64,000 nt of DNA from Sphingomonadales bacterium (GCA_016714795.1 JADKCA010000006.1:124001-188000); one strand, 5' to 3'; positions 51,690-60,995 are shown, counted from the first letter of the stretch. Notes: generated by a model from the letters alone, not told the origin. A program made the numbers and translations.

Positions 51690-52469
51690 ATGACCCGTCG
51701 CCGCATGATTTACGAAGGCAAAGCCAAGATCCTTTATGAAGGACCGGAACCCGGCACGATCATCCAATATTTCAAGGATGATGCGACGGCGTTCAATGCC
51801 CAGAAGAAGGGCACGATCAACGGCAAGGGCGTGATCAACAACCGCATTTCCGAGCACGTCTTCACGTTGCTGGGCAATATTGGCATCCCGACCCATTTCA
51901 TCAAGCGGCTCAACATGCGTGAGCAGCTGGTGCGGCAGGTGGAAATCGTGCCGATCGAAGTCGTGGTGCGCAATGTGGCGGCTGGTTCGCTCTCCAAGCG
52001 CTATGGCATTGAGGAAGGCACACCGCTGCAACGCACCATCCTTGAATATTATTACAAGGATGACGCGCTAGGCGATCCGCTGATCACCGAAGAACATATC
52101 GTCTGTTTCGGCTGGGCAGGCCAGGACGAGCTGCACGATATTGCCGATATGGCGATCCGCGTGAATGATTTCATGAGCGGCATGTTCGCCGCCGTCGGCA
52201 TCCGGCTGGTGGACTTCAAGCTGGAATTTGGCCGCGTGTGGGAAAATGATTTCGCGCGCATCATCCTCGCCGATGAAATCAGCCCGGATGGCTGCCGCCT
52301 GTGGGACATGGCCACCAACGAAAAGCTCGACAAGGACCGCTTCCGCCGCGATCTGGGCGGTGAAGTGGAAGCCTATCAGGAAGTCGCTCGCCGCTTCGGC
52401 CTGCTGCCGGAAACGGAGGGCGCGACAGTGCTGGACATGCAGAGCCATCGCGGCAAGCTGGATAGCTGA
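51690..52469 (+). CDS. purC: Phosphoribosylaminoimidazole-succinocarboxamide synthase
   Basis: 259 residues, SAICAR synthetase. Segments MIYEGKAKILYEG (ATP loop), EVVVRNVAAGSLSKRYGIEEG and LADEISPDGCRLWD are diagnostic. It joins CAIR and aspartate using ATP in purine synthesis. A possible slightly different start (ATG 51705) exists, but MTRRRMIYEGKAK fits family members. It is monocistronic here. Confidence 0.96.
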   Translation: MTRRRMIYEGKAKILYEGPEPGTIIQYFKDDATAFNAQKKGTINGKGVINNRISEHVFTLLGNIGIPTHFIKRLNMREQLVRQVEIVPIEVVVRNVAAGSLSKRYGIEEGTPLQRTILEYYYKDDALGDPLITEEHIVCFGWAGQDELHDIADMAIRVNDFMSGMFAAVGIRLVDFKLEFGRVWENDFARIILADEISPDGCRLWDMATNEKLDKDRFRRDLGGEVEAYQEVARRFGLLPETEGATVLDMQSHRGKLDS

Positions 52470-52488
52470 TCGAGCCTCAAAGCGGGCA

Positions 52489-52572
52489 CGTCGCCCCCGC
52501 GCAGGCGGGGGCCGGTTTGAGGAAATGGCACTTCATCCGGAAAGCGGCCCCCGCCTGCGTGGGGGCGGCGAC
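52489..52572. repeat. Paired GC-rich intergenic repeat
   Basis: CGTCGCCCCCGCGCAGGCGG is mirrored by CCGCCTGCGTGGGGGCGGCG with TCATCCGGAAAGCGG-like sequence between. Same family as 20929-21014. It lies between the converging purC and ygfZ genes and may end both transcripts. Confidence 0.75.
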
Positions 52573-52591
52573 GAGATGATGCGCTGAAGCA

Positions 52592-53245
52592 TTATGCCAA
52601 TCGCCGGTGCACCACCGCCAGACCGAGTTCCGGATAGGTTGCGCGCGCGCCTTCTCCCGCGTCGTCCAGAGAGACCACCGCCAGCCCGCGATTCACCTTT
52701 TCGCGATGATGCATTCGCGCGGTGTTTTCCTGCCCGACATAGCAACCCTTGGTGAAACTCACGCCATTCTGCTCGCGCGCAGCGCATTCAAGCCAGAGGG
52801 TCGTGCCATCCCCCAGTTCGGCCACACCTTCGACAATGCCCAGCGACAGGCGATGCGCCAGCCAGCCATCCGCCGCGTCTGAGGGCGATGCAATCCAGCG
52901 CCAGCCCAGTCGCGCATCGCGCGGATCGGGCACGCCCTGCCCTGCCTCTTGCGACCAATGAACCGCCAACCCGGCATCCACCGCGATGCTGATTGGACGC
53001 CGCAACCGGTAGATCGACAGCCGCTTGACCAAAGCTTCAGCCCGCATGGCCTCGCAATCGATCAGCAGATCATCGCCATCCGCCCAGACGAGGAAATCGA
53101 ACAGCGCCTTGCCCTGCGGCGTGAGCAGGCCTGCCCAGACGGGCAGATCATGCAGCACATCATGGGTGATCAGGCCTTGAAGGAAGCCGCGCACATCCTC
53201 GCCCGAGAGACGGATGACGGCGCGGTCTGAGAGGGTGGTGGTCAT
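52592..53245 (-). CDS. ygfZ: Folate-binding protein YgfZ
   Basis: 217 residues, shorter than E. coli YgfZ (326) but with the GcvT-like fold and the signature KGCYVGQE. It supports iron-sulfur cluster assembly or repair in a folate-dependent way. It starts about 37 bases after the Fe-S-containing molybdopterin oxidoreductase gene on the same strand, which fits a repair role. ATG at 53245; an upstream extension lacks family resemblance. Confidence 0.9.
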   Translation of the reverse strand: MTTTLSDRAVIRLSGEDVRGFLQGLITHDVLHDLPVWAGLLTPQGKALFDFLVWADGDDLLIDCEAMRAEALVKRLSIYRLRRPISIAVDAGLAVHWSQEAGQGVPDPRDARLGWRWIASPSDAADGWLAHRLSLGIVEGVAELGDGTTLWLECAAREQNGVSFTKGCYVGQENTARMHHREKVNRGLAVVSLDDAGEGARATYPELGLAVVHRRLA

Positions 53246-53282
53246 GGCGTGGAGATAGGCGCGCGCAGGAAAATGCGCAATG

Positions 53283-55340
53283 TCACCCCACCGCGCGCAC
53301 ATCCACCGGCACACCCGAGAGCGCGGCATTGCCGGAGAGCGGATCAAGCAGCGCTTCATCGGTCAGGTCATTCACGCTCACCCCGCCATGCGCCTGCGCC
53401 ACGCCCATGGCCACGCCGGGCAGGTTATGCCCCCAGCCGTGCGGGATGGAGATGGTGCCTGGCATCATGTCATCGGTCACTTCCACCTTCAGACGAATCG
53501 AGCCGGTGCGTGAAGAGACTTCGGCGGTGCTGCCATCACCCAGATTGCGAGCGCGGGCATCGTCCGGATGGATCATCAGCGTGCAGCGATCCTTGCCCTT
53601 CACCAGCCGTGCCGAATTGTGCAGCCATGAATTGTTCGAGCGGACATGCCGCCGCCCGATCAGTTTCAACCGCGAGTCATCATCGGTAAAGGCCGCGCGC
53701 AGCCGCTCCAGATCGGCGATGAAGTCCGGCACGGCGAGATTGACGGTCTTGTCCGGCGTCTTGAGCCGCGCGGGAAAGCGGCCCGCCTGCATTTCGCCGA
53801 AGTCCATGCCGCTCTGGTGCGATGCGAGCTCTTCCAGCGAGACGCCGTATGGTCCGGCTTTGAGCAGACCATCGAGCATCACGCGCGGATCGGGCTTGGG
53901 CGTTTCCTCGCCCGAAATCGCGGCACCCAGACCGCGCAGGATTTCCCAATCGTGGAGCGTCCCTTCCGCCTTCTCGAACAGCGGTTCAGAGAATTTGCCG
54001 AAATTGCGGATCGCGATGGGCAAAAGGAACAGGCCGTAATGCTCGCGCTCCAGCGGCCCTGTGGGCGGCAGGATGTAGTGCGCCAACCGGCTGGTCGCAT
54101 TCCGGTACATGTCGATGGAGACCATCAGGTCGAGCGTGCTGAACGCCGCCGCGAGCCGCGTGCCATTGGGCGTGGAGAGCACGGGATTTCCCGCCACCAC
54201 GAACAGCGCCCGGATCTGGCCCTCGCCGGGCGTCTCAATCTCTTCGGCCATGCAGGCGGCAGGAAATTCGCCGAGCACGTCCGGGTGGCCGGAGACGCGG
54301 CTGTGACGTTTGCCAATGCTTCCTTTGCCCAGCACCTCGACGGTATCGACAGCGGGCGCGGGGAACATGATCCCGCCTTCACGATCCAGTTGGCCGCTGA
54401 CGGCGTTGATGCACGCGATCAGCCAGGCGCACAGCGTGCCAAAGCTTTGGGTGGAGGTGCCCATGCGGCCATAGAGCGCGGCAGGGCCGGAGGTGAGGCG
54501 GGTGGCAAGATGGTCGATCTCCGCCATGCTCACGCCCGCGCGGGCAGCACAGGACGCGGCGTCGAAACTGTCAAGGGCTTCGCGCAACCCATCGGTCCCG
54601 TGCAGCCAGTCCGGGACCACGCCGGAGCGCATCGAAAAGACCGTCTTCAACAGCGCCACCAGCATGAAAGCATCGCCGCCGGGGCGGATGAAGATATGCC
54701 GGTCCGCGATTTTGGCGGTTTCGCTGCGGCGCGGATCGACCACGATCAGTTCGCCGCCGCGCGCCTGCAGCGCTTTGGCGCGCGTGCGAAAATCGGGTAC
54801 GGTCCACACGCTTCCGTTCGACGCCATGGGATTGCCGCCCATGATGATCATCGTCTGTGTGCGGTCAATATCGGGCACGCCCCATAGCCCCGAATGGCCA
54901 TAGAGCCGCAAGTTGGAAACCTGATGCGGCATCTGATCCACGGTAGAGGCAGAGAAGAAATTGCGCGTTTTGAGCGCGCTTTTCAAATCGCCGCTGGTCA
55001 GCGCATTCGCGTAGCTATGGGCGTTGGGGTTGCCGATATAGAGCGCCGTGCAGCCGGGATGCGCCGCCATCAGGGCGCGCGTCTTCTCTCCGATTTCGGC
55101 AAAGGCCTGATCCCAGCTAATCTCCTCCCACGCATCGCCGGTGCGTTTGATCGGACGCCGCAACCGGTCCGGATCATTCTGCAAATCCTCCAGCGCGGTC
55201 GCCTTGGGGCAGATATGGCCACGCGAAAGCGCATTGGCGGGATCGGGCTTGATCGAAAGAATGTCGCGCCCTTCCGCCGTCACGATAATCCCGCAATTGG
55301 CTTCGCAAATGGCGCAGGTGCGGTGGTGGGTGACGGGCAT
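53283..55340 (-). CDS. Molybdopterin-dependent oxidoreductase (formate dehydrogenase-like)
   Basis: 685 residues. The N-terminal [4Fe-4S] ligands are Cys9, Cys12, Cys16 and Cys44 (CAICEANC and GHICPK), followed by the bis-MGD-binding body (IIMGGNPMASNGS; VDPRRSETAK; HGWGHNLPGVAMG near the end). The usual Cys/SeCys/Ser ligand position is unclear. Substrate not identified (formate, nitrate-like or an aldehyde are possible). GAGGAG precedes the ATG. No molybdenum cofactor genes are nearby. Confidence 0.88.
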   Translation of the reverse strand: MPVTHHRTCAICEANCGIIVTAEGRDILSIKPDPANALSRGHICPKATALEDLQNDPDRLRRPIKRTGDAWEEISWDQAFAEIGEKTRALMAAHPGCTALYIGNPNAHSYANALTSGDLKSALKTRNFFSASTVDQMPHQVSNLRLYGHSGLWGVPDIDRTQTMIIMGGNPMASNGSVWTVPDFRTRAKALQARGGELIVVDPRRSETAKIADRHIFIRPGGDAFMLVALLKTVFSMRSGVVPDWLHGTDGLREALDSFDAASCAARAGVSMAEIDHLATRLTSGPAALYGRMGTSTQSFGTLCAWLIACINAVSGQLDREGGIMFPAPAVDTVEVLGKGSIGKRHSRVSGHPDVLGEFPAACMAEEIETPGEGQIRALFVVAGNPVLSTPNGTRLAAAFSTLDLMVSIDMYRNATSRLAHYILPPTGPLEREHYGLFLLPIAIRNFGKFSEPLFEKAEGTLHDWEILRGLGAAISGEETPKPDPRVMLDGLLKAGPYGVSLEELASHQSGMDFGEMQAGRFPARLKTPDKTVNLAVPDFIADLERLRAAFTDDDSRLKLIGRRHVRSNNSWLHNSARLVKGKDRCTLMIHPDDARARNLGDGSTAEVSSRTGSIRLKVEVTDDMMPGTISIPHGWGHNLPGVAMGVAQAHGGVSVNDLTDEALLDPLSGNAALSGVPVDVRAVG

Positions 55341-55405
55341 GGCGGGCTCCTCTTTCTATCTTGGGCAAAGGCTAGCTGCGGCACCCCGGCTTGACAAGGT
55401 CGAAG

Positions 55406-55428
55406 GATGATATAAGTATGATATCATC
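55406..55428. promoter_or_regulatory. Candidate operator of the SPFH-RHH operon
   Basis: GATGATAT (55406-55413) and ATATCATC (55421-55428) are perfect inverted half-sites with a 7-base spacer; ATGATATCAT at 55419-55428 is itself palindromic. It lies about 17 bases upstream of the SPFH start, near the ribosome-binding site, and could be bound by the ribbon-helix-helix protein encoded downstream. Confidence 0.55.
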
Positions 55429-55444
55429 TTTAATGGAGGACATC

Positions 55445-56371
55445 ATGAGTGAGTCGCCCCCCGAAGCGTTGAGCCTGACGCGCGAGAGCCGCGCCTGGAC
55501 AATCAGCGGCTATATCTTGTTGCTGGTCGCCATCGCGCTGCTGGCCTTCGATGTGCTGTGCATCGTGCAACTGGCGTCCATCCCCGAAGACCAGCCCGAT
55601 CTGGACGCGACGGCGCTGACCAGCCTGTTTTCACTGTTGGGATCGATCTTCGCGTTCGTGCTGATCGCCAAGGGCTTTTTCATGCTCCAGCCCAATCAGG
55701 CCGCGGCCATTACTTTGTTTGGCAGCTATCGCGGGACTGATCGGGAATCGGGGCTGCGCTGGGTCTGGCCGTGGATGAGCAAGACCAAGGTCTCGTTGCG
55801 CGCCAACAATCTGATTTCGGACAAGATCAAGGTGAATGACCTGCGCGGCAATCCGATCGAAATTGCGGCGCAAGTCGTCTGGCGCGTGACGGACACGGCG
55901 CAGGCGCTGTTTGACGTTGATGATTACAAGGCGTTCGTGATGGCGCAGATCGAAGCGGCGGTCCGCTCCATCGGCTCGCGCTACCCCTATGACGACATCG
56001 AGCATAAGGAAGTCACGCTGCGTGGCAATCATGACGAGGTCGGCGTGGAATTGCGCGCCGCGTTGATGGAGCGGCTGTCTGTCGCGGGCATCACGGTGGA
56101 CGAATGCGGTCTGACCCATCTGGCCTATTCGCCCGAAATCGCCGGAGCCATGCTGCGCCGCCAGCAAGCCGAAGCCGTCATCAGCGCGCGCAAGAAGCTG
56201 GTGGAAGGCGCCGTGACCATGGTCGAAATGGCGCTCAAGCAGCTGAGCGAAAAAAATGTCGTTGTTCTGGATGACGAGCGCAAGGCGGCGATGGTTTCCA
56301 ACCTGATGGTCGTGCTGTGCGGCGAGCGCGACACGCAGCCCGTTGTCAACGCGGGCTCGCTCTACCAGTAG
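55445..56371 (+). CDS. SPFH/Band-7 domain membrane protein
   Basis: 308 residues. Two N-terminal membrane helices (YILLLVAIALLAFDVLCIV and a second near 70-90) are followed by an SPFH domain (QVVWRVTDTAQALFDVDDYK, VTLRGNHDEVGVELRAALME) and a helical tail (RRQQAEAVISARKKLVEGA). Such proteins form flotillin-like membrane platforms. GGAGG precedes the ATG at 55445. The next gene, 8 bases downstream, encodes an Arc-like repressor. Function in this pair is unknown. Confidence 0.9.
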   Translation: MSESPPEALSLTRESRAWTISGYILLLVAIALLAFDVLCIVQLASIPEDQPDLDATALTSLFSLLGSIFAFVLIAKGFFMLQPNQAAAITLFGSYRGTDRESGLRWVWPWMSKTKVSLRANNLISDKIKVNDLRGNPIEIAAQVVWRVTDTAQALFDVDDYKAFVMAQIEAAVRSIGSRYPYDDIEHKEVTLRGNHDEVGVELRAALMERLSVAGITVDECGLTHLAYSPEIAGAMLRRQQAEAVISARKKLVEGAVTMVEMALKQLSEKNVVVLDDERKAAMVSNLMVVLCGERDTQPVVNAGSLYQ

Positions 56372-56379
56372 TTGCGGCC

Positions 56380-56583
56380 ATGCGTGCACCCGGCAAGAAG
56401 TCCTTTCCGCTCCGTCTCGATCCGGCGTTGTTTGCCGTGATCGAGCGGACGGCCGCGACCGATTTCCGGAGCGCCAATGCCCAGATCGAAGTCTTGCTGC
56501 GCGAGGCACTCGCCCGGCGCGGCGTGAAGGTGGCCGTCAGCGAAACGCCCCGGCGCGGACGTCCGCCGTCCCGGACAGAGTGA
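56380..56583 (+). CDS. Arc/RHH-type DNA-binding protein
   Basis: 67 residues. The core FPLRLDPALFAVIERTAATD and SANAQIEVLLREALARRG is a ribbon-helix-helix fold like Arc, MetJ or HicB-type antitoxins. It starts 8 bases after the SPFH stop. The palindrome upstream of the SPFH gene is a probable self-regulatory target. It could instead be an antitoxin, but no toxin gene sits next to it. Confidence 0.85.
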   Translation: MRAPGKKSFPLRLDPALFAVIERTAATDFRSANAQIEVLLREALARRGVKVAVSETPRRGRPPSRTE

Positions 56584-56645
56584 AGGCGAAACTGCCGCCG
56601 CTAAAGCGTGATGACTTTACTTGGCCACTTTAAGGGCATCTCGCT

Positions 56646-57122
56646 TTAAAGCAGCTTCTCGATGTCCTTCACCAGCGTCTCCGGCTTTTCGGTGGGGCCA
56701 TAGCGGCCCACCACCTTGCCATCCTTATCCACCAGGAATTTGGTGAAATTCCATTTGATGCCGGCCGTGCCGAGCAGCCCCTTCTTCTCCGCCTTCAGAT
56801 GCTTGAACAGCGGGTCTGCATTGTCCCCGTTGACATCGACCTTGGCCATCACAGGGAAGGTCACATCATAGCTGAGCGAGCAGAAATTCCTGATCTCTTC
56901 CTCATCCCCCGGCTCCTGCGCACCAAACTGGTTGCAAGGGAAGCCGATGACGGCAAGGCCCTTCGGGCCCAGTTCGCGATGCAATTTTTCAAGACCGGCA
57001 TATTGCGGCGTGAACCCGCATTTGGAGGCGGTGTTGACGATCAGCATCGGGCGACCCTTATAGTCAGACAGCGGCTGTTCGGTGCCGCCGGGGGCCTTCA
57101 CCTTGAAATCATGAACGGACAT
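56646..57122 (-). CDS. Glutathione peroxidase family protein
   Basis: 158 residues. The peroxidatic Cys35 is in NTASKCGFT; Gln in GFPCNQFGAQEPG and the Trp-Asn motif WNFTKF complete the catalytic tetrad of the family. Bacterial members usually reduce peroxides using thioredoxin or glutathione. GAGGAG is 10 bases before the ATG at 57122. Confidence 0.93.
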   Translation of the reverse strand: MSVHDFKVKAPGGTEQPLSDYKGRPMLIVNTASKCGFTPQYAGLEKLHRELGPKGLAVIGFPCNQFGAQEPGDEEEIRNFCSLSYDVTFPVMAKVDVNGDNADPLFKHLKAEKKGLLGTAGIKWNFTKFLVDKDGKVVGRYGPTEKPETLVKDIEKLL

Positions 57123-57247
57123 GCGTTTGCGCTCCTCATGTTGCTCTTTTGCGGCGGAGGCTAACCGGCTTTGCGGCCTTCGCCAAGCAACAAAAGGACG
57201 GCGGGGCATGGGCCGCCCCGCCGTCCAGTGCATCACGCCCGGATGGA

Positions 57248-58066
57248 TCACTGGGCGGGAGACGGAACCGCATCGGTGGAGGGCCGCTGGAGCGACGGCG
57301 CAGTCACCCGGTCATAGACCTTCACATAGTCCGGATGCTCGGTGCCCATCACCTTGTCCCAGAAGGTGAAATAAAAGCCGTAATTATGGGAATAACTGCC
57401 GCAATGGTGGAGATCATGGTGGGTGGTCGTGCTGATCCACTTGAGTACCGGATGGCTCGCCCAGCCGCGCGCATGGAGTTCCAGCCCGGCATGGCCCATC
57501 GTGTTGCGCAGGATCATGACGGCGAGGAAGGTGAACACCACCCAGCCCGGCGTGGGCACCAGCATCATCCAGATCGGCATGAACATCGCCATCACAAACG
57601 CCTCGGGCAGTGCAAAGCTGTAGGCCGCCCAAGGCGTGGGCGTCATCGTCTGATGGTGGAATTTATGGAAGCTCTTGAACAGTTTGGGATGATGCATCGC
57701 GCGGTGCGCCCAGTAGAAATAGGCATCATGCGCAATCAGGATTCCGCCCAAGGCCAGCAAATCGGTGCCGAAGCTGTAACTCATTTCCAGTTCGCGCATC
57801 CAGCCGTGGCGGATCGCCCACATCACGCCGATGGCGACAAGAGTGTAGACGATCACGGTGCGCATCGAGGCGAGAAACTCGCGCCGGAAATCCTTCCACG
57901 TCGCTTCGCGCTTCTGGATCTTGCGGCTTGCCCAAGCGGTGCGGCGCAACGCCCAGACGAGGGCCGCGATGAGACCGGCGGCGATCACATAGCGCGCCAT
58001 GTCGAAAACAAAGATCGGCACCGCGCGCTCTGCGGCGATCTCGATCAGGGTGGTGGGGTGGTTCAT
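57248..58066 (-). CDS. Sterol desaturase/fatty acid hydroxylase family protein
   Basis: 272 residues, membrane-embedded diiron hydroxylase. Histidine clusters HDAYFYWAHRAMHH, HKFHHQ and HHDLHH follow the three-box pattern, and four hydrophobic segments anchor it. Substrate unknown (carotenoid, sterol-like or fatty acid). GGAG sits 6 bases before the ATG at 58066; a start four codons upstream is possible. It is divergent or adjacent to no obvious pathway gene. Confidence 0.9.
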   Translation of the reverse strand: MNHPTTLIEIAAERAVPIFVFDMARYVIAAGLIAALVWALRRTAWASRKIQKREATWKDFRREFLASMRTVIVYTLVAIGVMWAIRHGWMRELEMSYSFGTDLLALGGILIAHDAYFYWAHRAMHHPKLFKSFHKFHHQTMTPTPWAAYSFALPEAFVMAMFMPIWMMLVPTPGWVVFTFLAVMILRNTMGHAGLELHARGWASHPVLKWISTTTHHDLHHCGSYSHNYGFYFTFWDKVMGTEHPDYVKVYDRVTAPSLQRPSTDAVPSPAQ

Positions 58067-58161
58067 GATGAACTCCATGTTGAATGATGGAGCGGCTATG
58101 ACGGAAGCGGAGCGGACCGACTTGCCCGGTTTCGATTTCGGCTAGTCGATTTCGGAAACGA

Positions 58162-59202
58162 TCAGCCTGCGTGGGCCCGATACTCACGCGGCGTCATCCC
58201 CTCCGCTTCGCGGAACGCCCGGTTGAACGGCCCCAGCGAGCCGAAGCCTGCATCAAGCGCGATGGTGAGGATGGGGACATCCTTTTGCGATGCGTCCGCC
58301 AGTGCGGCCTTCACTTCGGCCAGCCGGTATCCATTGAGGAAGGCAGCAAAATTGCGATGCCCCAGCGTGCCGTTGATCAGGCGGCGCAACTGATATTCCT
58401 GCACACCCAATTGAGCCGCCAACCCGGCGATGGTCAGCGTTTCATCGCGGTGCGGCATGTCTGCCTCCATATGCGCGAGCAAGCGTGCGGCGAGCGGATC
58501 GGGCGCGGCGTCGGGCCGGACATCGAGCGGCTTCGCAGGCTCGCTCACAAACAGGTCCGGATTCGAAAAGCCATAGAGGCGCGCGGAGACAAACAGGGTG
58601 GAGAGCAGGATCGCAAACTCTGTGCCGCTGCGCAGCGGCTGGCTCCAGGCGTGGCGGAAGGGCAGCATCTCGATCAGATTCACCCACAGCACGAACAGGC
58701 CGATGATCCAGACCAGCGCCGAACGGACCTTGCGGCGCGGCTCAACCAGATCATCCTCCCGCCCGCGCCAGCCAATCCACAGCCCGGCCGCAGCAAAGGC
58801 CACCATGCCGATGCGAACCAGCACCCAGACCGGAAACAGGAACCGCCCCGTGCTCAGGATGCTCGCAATCTGAACAAGGGGGAGCAGCGCAAATAGCCCG
58901 ACCACCAGCCAGCGCCGCCACCCGACTTCTTTCGAGTCGGAAAACCAGACATGGGCGAACAGCCAGAACAACGCCGGGGCCAGCACTGATGCGCCATCGA
59001 CCAGCAAGGAAGGCAGCGTGACCGGGGCCTTCTCCCACATCAGCGCGGACAGGACATAACAGATGATCGTGCCATTCAGCACAATCGCCAGCCGCGCAGC
59101 AAGCGCATGACGCAAGTCTCTCCACAATATCCAGCTCCACAGCAGGAACAGCGAAACGGAGCCCCCCCGGGCCAGCAGATCAATGGTGGGGAATGTGGAC
59201 AT
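58162..59202 (-). CDS. AraC-family regulator with N-terminal membrane domain
   Basis: 346 residues. Seven hydrophobic segments (starting about residue 10) form a membrane sensor domain; the last 100 residues are an AraC-type double helix-turn-helix (LAAQLGVQEYQLRRLINGTL; DAGFGSLGPFNRAFREAEGM). Likely responds to a membrane or periplasmic signal. It lies directly upstream, on the same strand, of the sterol-desaturase gene (about 95 bases), which may be its target. It is divergent from the patatin gene at 59347. Confidence 0.9.
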   Translation of the reverse strand: MSTFPTIDLLARGGSVSLFLLWSWILWRDLRHALAARLAIVLNGTIICYVLSALMWEKAPVTLPSLLVDGASVLAPALFWLFAHVWFSDSKEVGWRRWLVVGLFALLPLVQIASILSTGRFLFPVWVLVRIGMVAFAAAGLWIGWRGREDDLVEPRRKVRSALVWIIGLFVLWVNLIEMLPFRHAWSQPLRSGTEFAILLSTLFVSARLYGFSNPDLFVSEPAKPLDVRPDAAPDPLAARLLAHMEADMPHRDETLTIAGLAAQLGVQEYQLRRLINGTLGHRNFAAFLNGYRLAEVKAALADASQKDVPILTIALDAGFGSLGPFNRAFREAEGMTPREYRAHAG

Positions 59203-59346
59203 GGTCGCTTGCTGCCAGAGGTGCAGACGAGCGGCAAGCACGCGCTTGCATTGTCCCGCGATTGCCGCCAGCGTGCAGCCAGAAAGAACGGGCGCATTCT
59301 TCAATCACAGGACGGACCTGATCCGCCTGACAGGAAAGGATGGCCC

Positions 59347-60333
59347 ATGCCCGCAGGTCTTGCAGCGGTTCTCTCTGGTGGTGGTTCCAAGGGTGCGTTC
59401 CAGGTGGGCGTGCTCGATGAATTGATCAGCGCCAAGAAGGTCAAGTTCGATCACTTCATCGGCGTCTCCACCGGCTCGATCCAGGCGCTGGGCGGCGCGA
59501 TGAATGACATGCCCGCGCTGGTGGAGCATTGGACGAGCATCAAGAGTCAGGCCGATATCTACAAGAAGCGGCCCTTGGGGGCGGCGGGCGCGGTGTTCGG
59601 CGCGGATTCGCTGTTCGATGCCAAGGCGCTGCGCACGCGGCTCAACACCTATGCCGATGCCGCCAAGATCAAGGCGGCCAAGAAGACGCTCCACATCGGC
59701 GTCGTCAATCTGGCGACCGGCCAATATCAGGACAAGACGCCCGACACCCTGGAGCCGGGAGACACGATTGGCGACTGGGTGTATGCCAGTTGCGCGCAGC
59801 CGCCTTACTTCAAACCCTATGAGCGCAAGAATCGCGACGGTGTGCTGGAGCAATGGGTGGATGGCGGCGTGCGCAACGTGACCCCGCTGTCCACAGCCAT
59901 GAAGCTGAAGCCGCGCGCGGTGCTCGCCATCATCGCCTCGCCAGAGAAAGACCCGCCTGCGCCGGGGGCCGTTTACGAGGACCTGGTCAAGATCGGCCAG
60001 CGTTGCACTGCGATCCAGATCAGCGAAGTTGCCGCCAATGATCTGGGCAATGCCATGCTGATGAACGATCTGATCGCCGCGCGCGAAAGCCAGCTGCGCC
60101 TGCTCGCACGGGCCGGCATCACTGGCGCGGAGGCGGACCACATTCTGGCTCCGCTCGATGTGCAGATTGGCAGTTACAACCTCGTCCCCGTCCGCGTCAT
60201 CCGCCCGCCGCGCAATTATGTGGGATCAGATACGATGGAGTTTGACCCCAAAAAGATCAAAGCCGCGATTGAGGCCGGACGCGAAGCGGTGCGCGCGCAA
60301 TGGGATACGCTGGGGCCGTTTCTGGGGGTGTAG
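59347..60333 (+). CDS. Patatin-like phospholipase
   Basis: 328 residues. Nucleophile Ser41 is in GVSTGS (GxSxG), the Gly-rich oxyanion loop GGGSKG lies near 11-16, and the catalytic Asp172 is in VDGGVRN. This is a patatin-fold lipid acyl hydrolase. AGGAAAGGA lies upstream of the ATG. It is divergent from the membrane AraC regulator. No secretion signal; probably cytoplasmic. Confidence 0.92.
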   Translation: MPAGLAAVLSGGGSKGAFQVGVLDELISAKKVKFDHFIGVSTGSIQALGGAMNDMPALVEHWTSIKSQADIYKKRPLGAAGAVFGADSLFDAKALRTRLNTYADAAKIKAAKKTLHIGVVNLATGQYQDKTPDTLEPGDTIGDWVYASCAQPPYFKPYERKNRDGVLEQWVDGGVRNVTPLSTAMKLKPRAVLAIIASPEKDPPAPGAVYEDLVKIGQRCTAIQISEVAANDLGNAMLMNDLIAARESQLRLLARAGITGAEADHILAPLDVQIGSYNLVPVRVIRPPRNYVGSDTMEFDPKKIKAAIEAGREAVRAQWDTLGPFLGV

Positions 60334-60361
60334 AAATCCCCCGGCTCACTCTACGCGCGCC

Positions 60362-60440
60362 GTCCTGAGCTTGTCGAAGGACCGCTTTTTCTTGATGCAA
60401 AGGTGCCCGCACAAAGACAGTGCTTCGACAAGCTCAGCAC
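60362..60440. repeat. CTGAGCTTGTCGAAG-type intergenic inverted repeat
   Basis: GTCCTGAGCTTGTCGAAGGA and TGCTTCGACAAGCTCAGCAC are near-perfect complements around a 38-base centre. Elements with CCTGAG..TCGAAG words also occur at 13624-13742. Located between converging genes. Typical dispersed sphingomonad repeat with no coding sequence. Confidence 0.75.
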
Positions 60441-60467
60441 GAGCGGGAGTGGATAGGCAACACATGC

Positions 60468-60995
60468 TCACCGCACAGGTTCTCCCTCGCGCACAATCAC
60501 TTCAGACAGGCGCGCCACCGTCCGCCCCGGCATCCGCACCGTGCCTTCGTTCATGATGGTGCGGCCATCGGGCATCAGCCATAGCCATTGCTCCATCGTC
60601 ACGAACGGCTTTTTCATAAGATATTTGAGGTGGAAAAGATTGCCCGTCACCTCCGCCGTCACCGGCCCCGCCGCATCTGACAGCGTGGCGAGGTAACGCC
60701 CTTCCCCCGCCTTCGCCATGATCCAGTGCCGCTGGCTGACCTTGCCGCGATCATCGGTGATGGTCTGATCGAGCCGGAAACTGCCATCGCCTTGCACCCA
60801 CCCATGGCTTTTGACCGTGATCCCGCGCGCGGGCTTGCCCCCGGGCGTTTGCAACACCCCGCGCCCGGTCAAATCTCCCGCAAACGCGATTTCGGGAGCG
60901 AATACCGGCCCGGCCTGCGCAATGCGCTCGGGCGGCACCGGCTTCACGCAGGCAGAGAGCATCAGGGCAGCGACAAGGGGGAGAATATGTTTCAT
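60468..60995 (-). CDS. DUF3833-like outer-membrane lipoprotein
   Basis: 175 residues. Lipobox LSAC near residue 16 in MKHILPLVAALMLSACVKPV. The mature part (FAGDLTGRGVLQTPGGKPAR; FHLKYLMKKPF; MPDGRTIMNEGTVRMPGR) resembles DUF3833, a lipocalin-like lipoprotein family. Earlier in-frame starts lack a signal. Function unknown. Confidence 0.85.
   Translation of the reverse strand: MKHILPLVAALMLSACVKPVPPERIAQAGPVFAPEIAFAGDLTGRGVLQTPGGKPARGITVKSHGWVQGDGSFRLDQTITDDRGKVSQRHWIMAKAGEGRYLATLSDAAGPVTAEVTGNLFHLKYLMKKPFVTMEQWLWLMPDGRTIMNEGTVRMPGRTVARLSEVIVREGEPVR

Noticed and set aside
56380..56583. Classical toxin-antitoxin locus for the RHH protein
   Set aside because: No small toxin gene lies next to it; the upstream partner is a 308-residue SPFH membrane protein.
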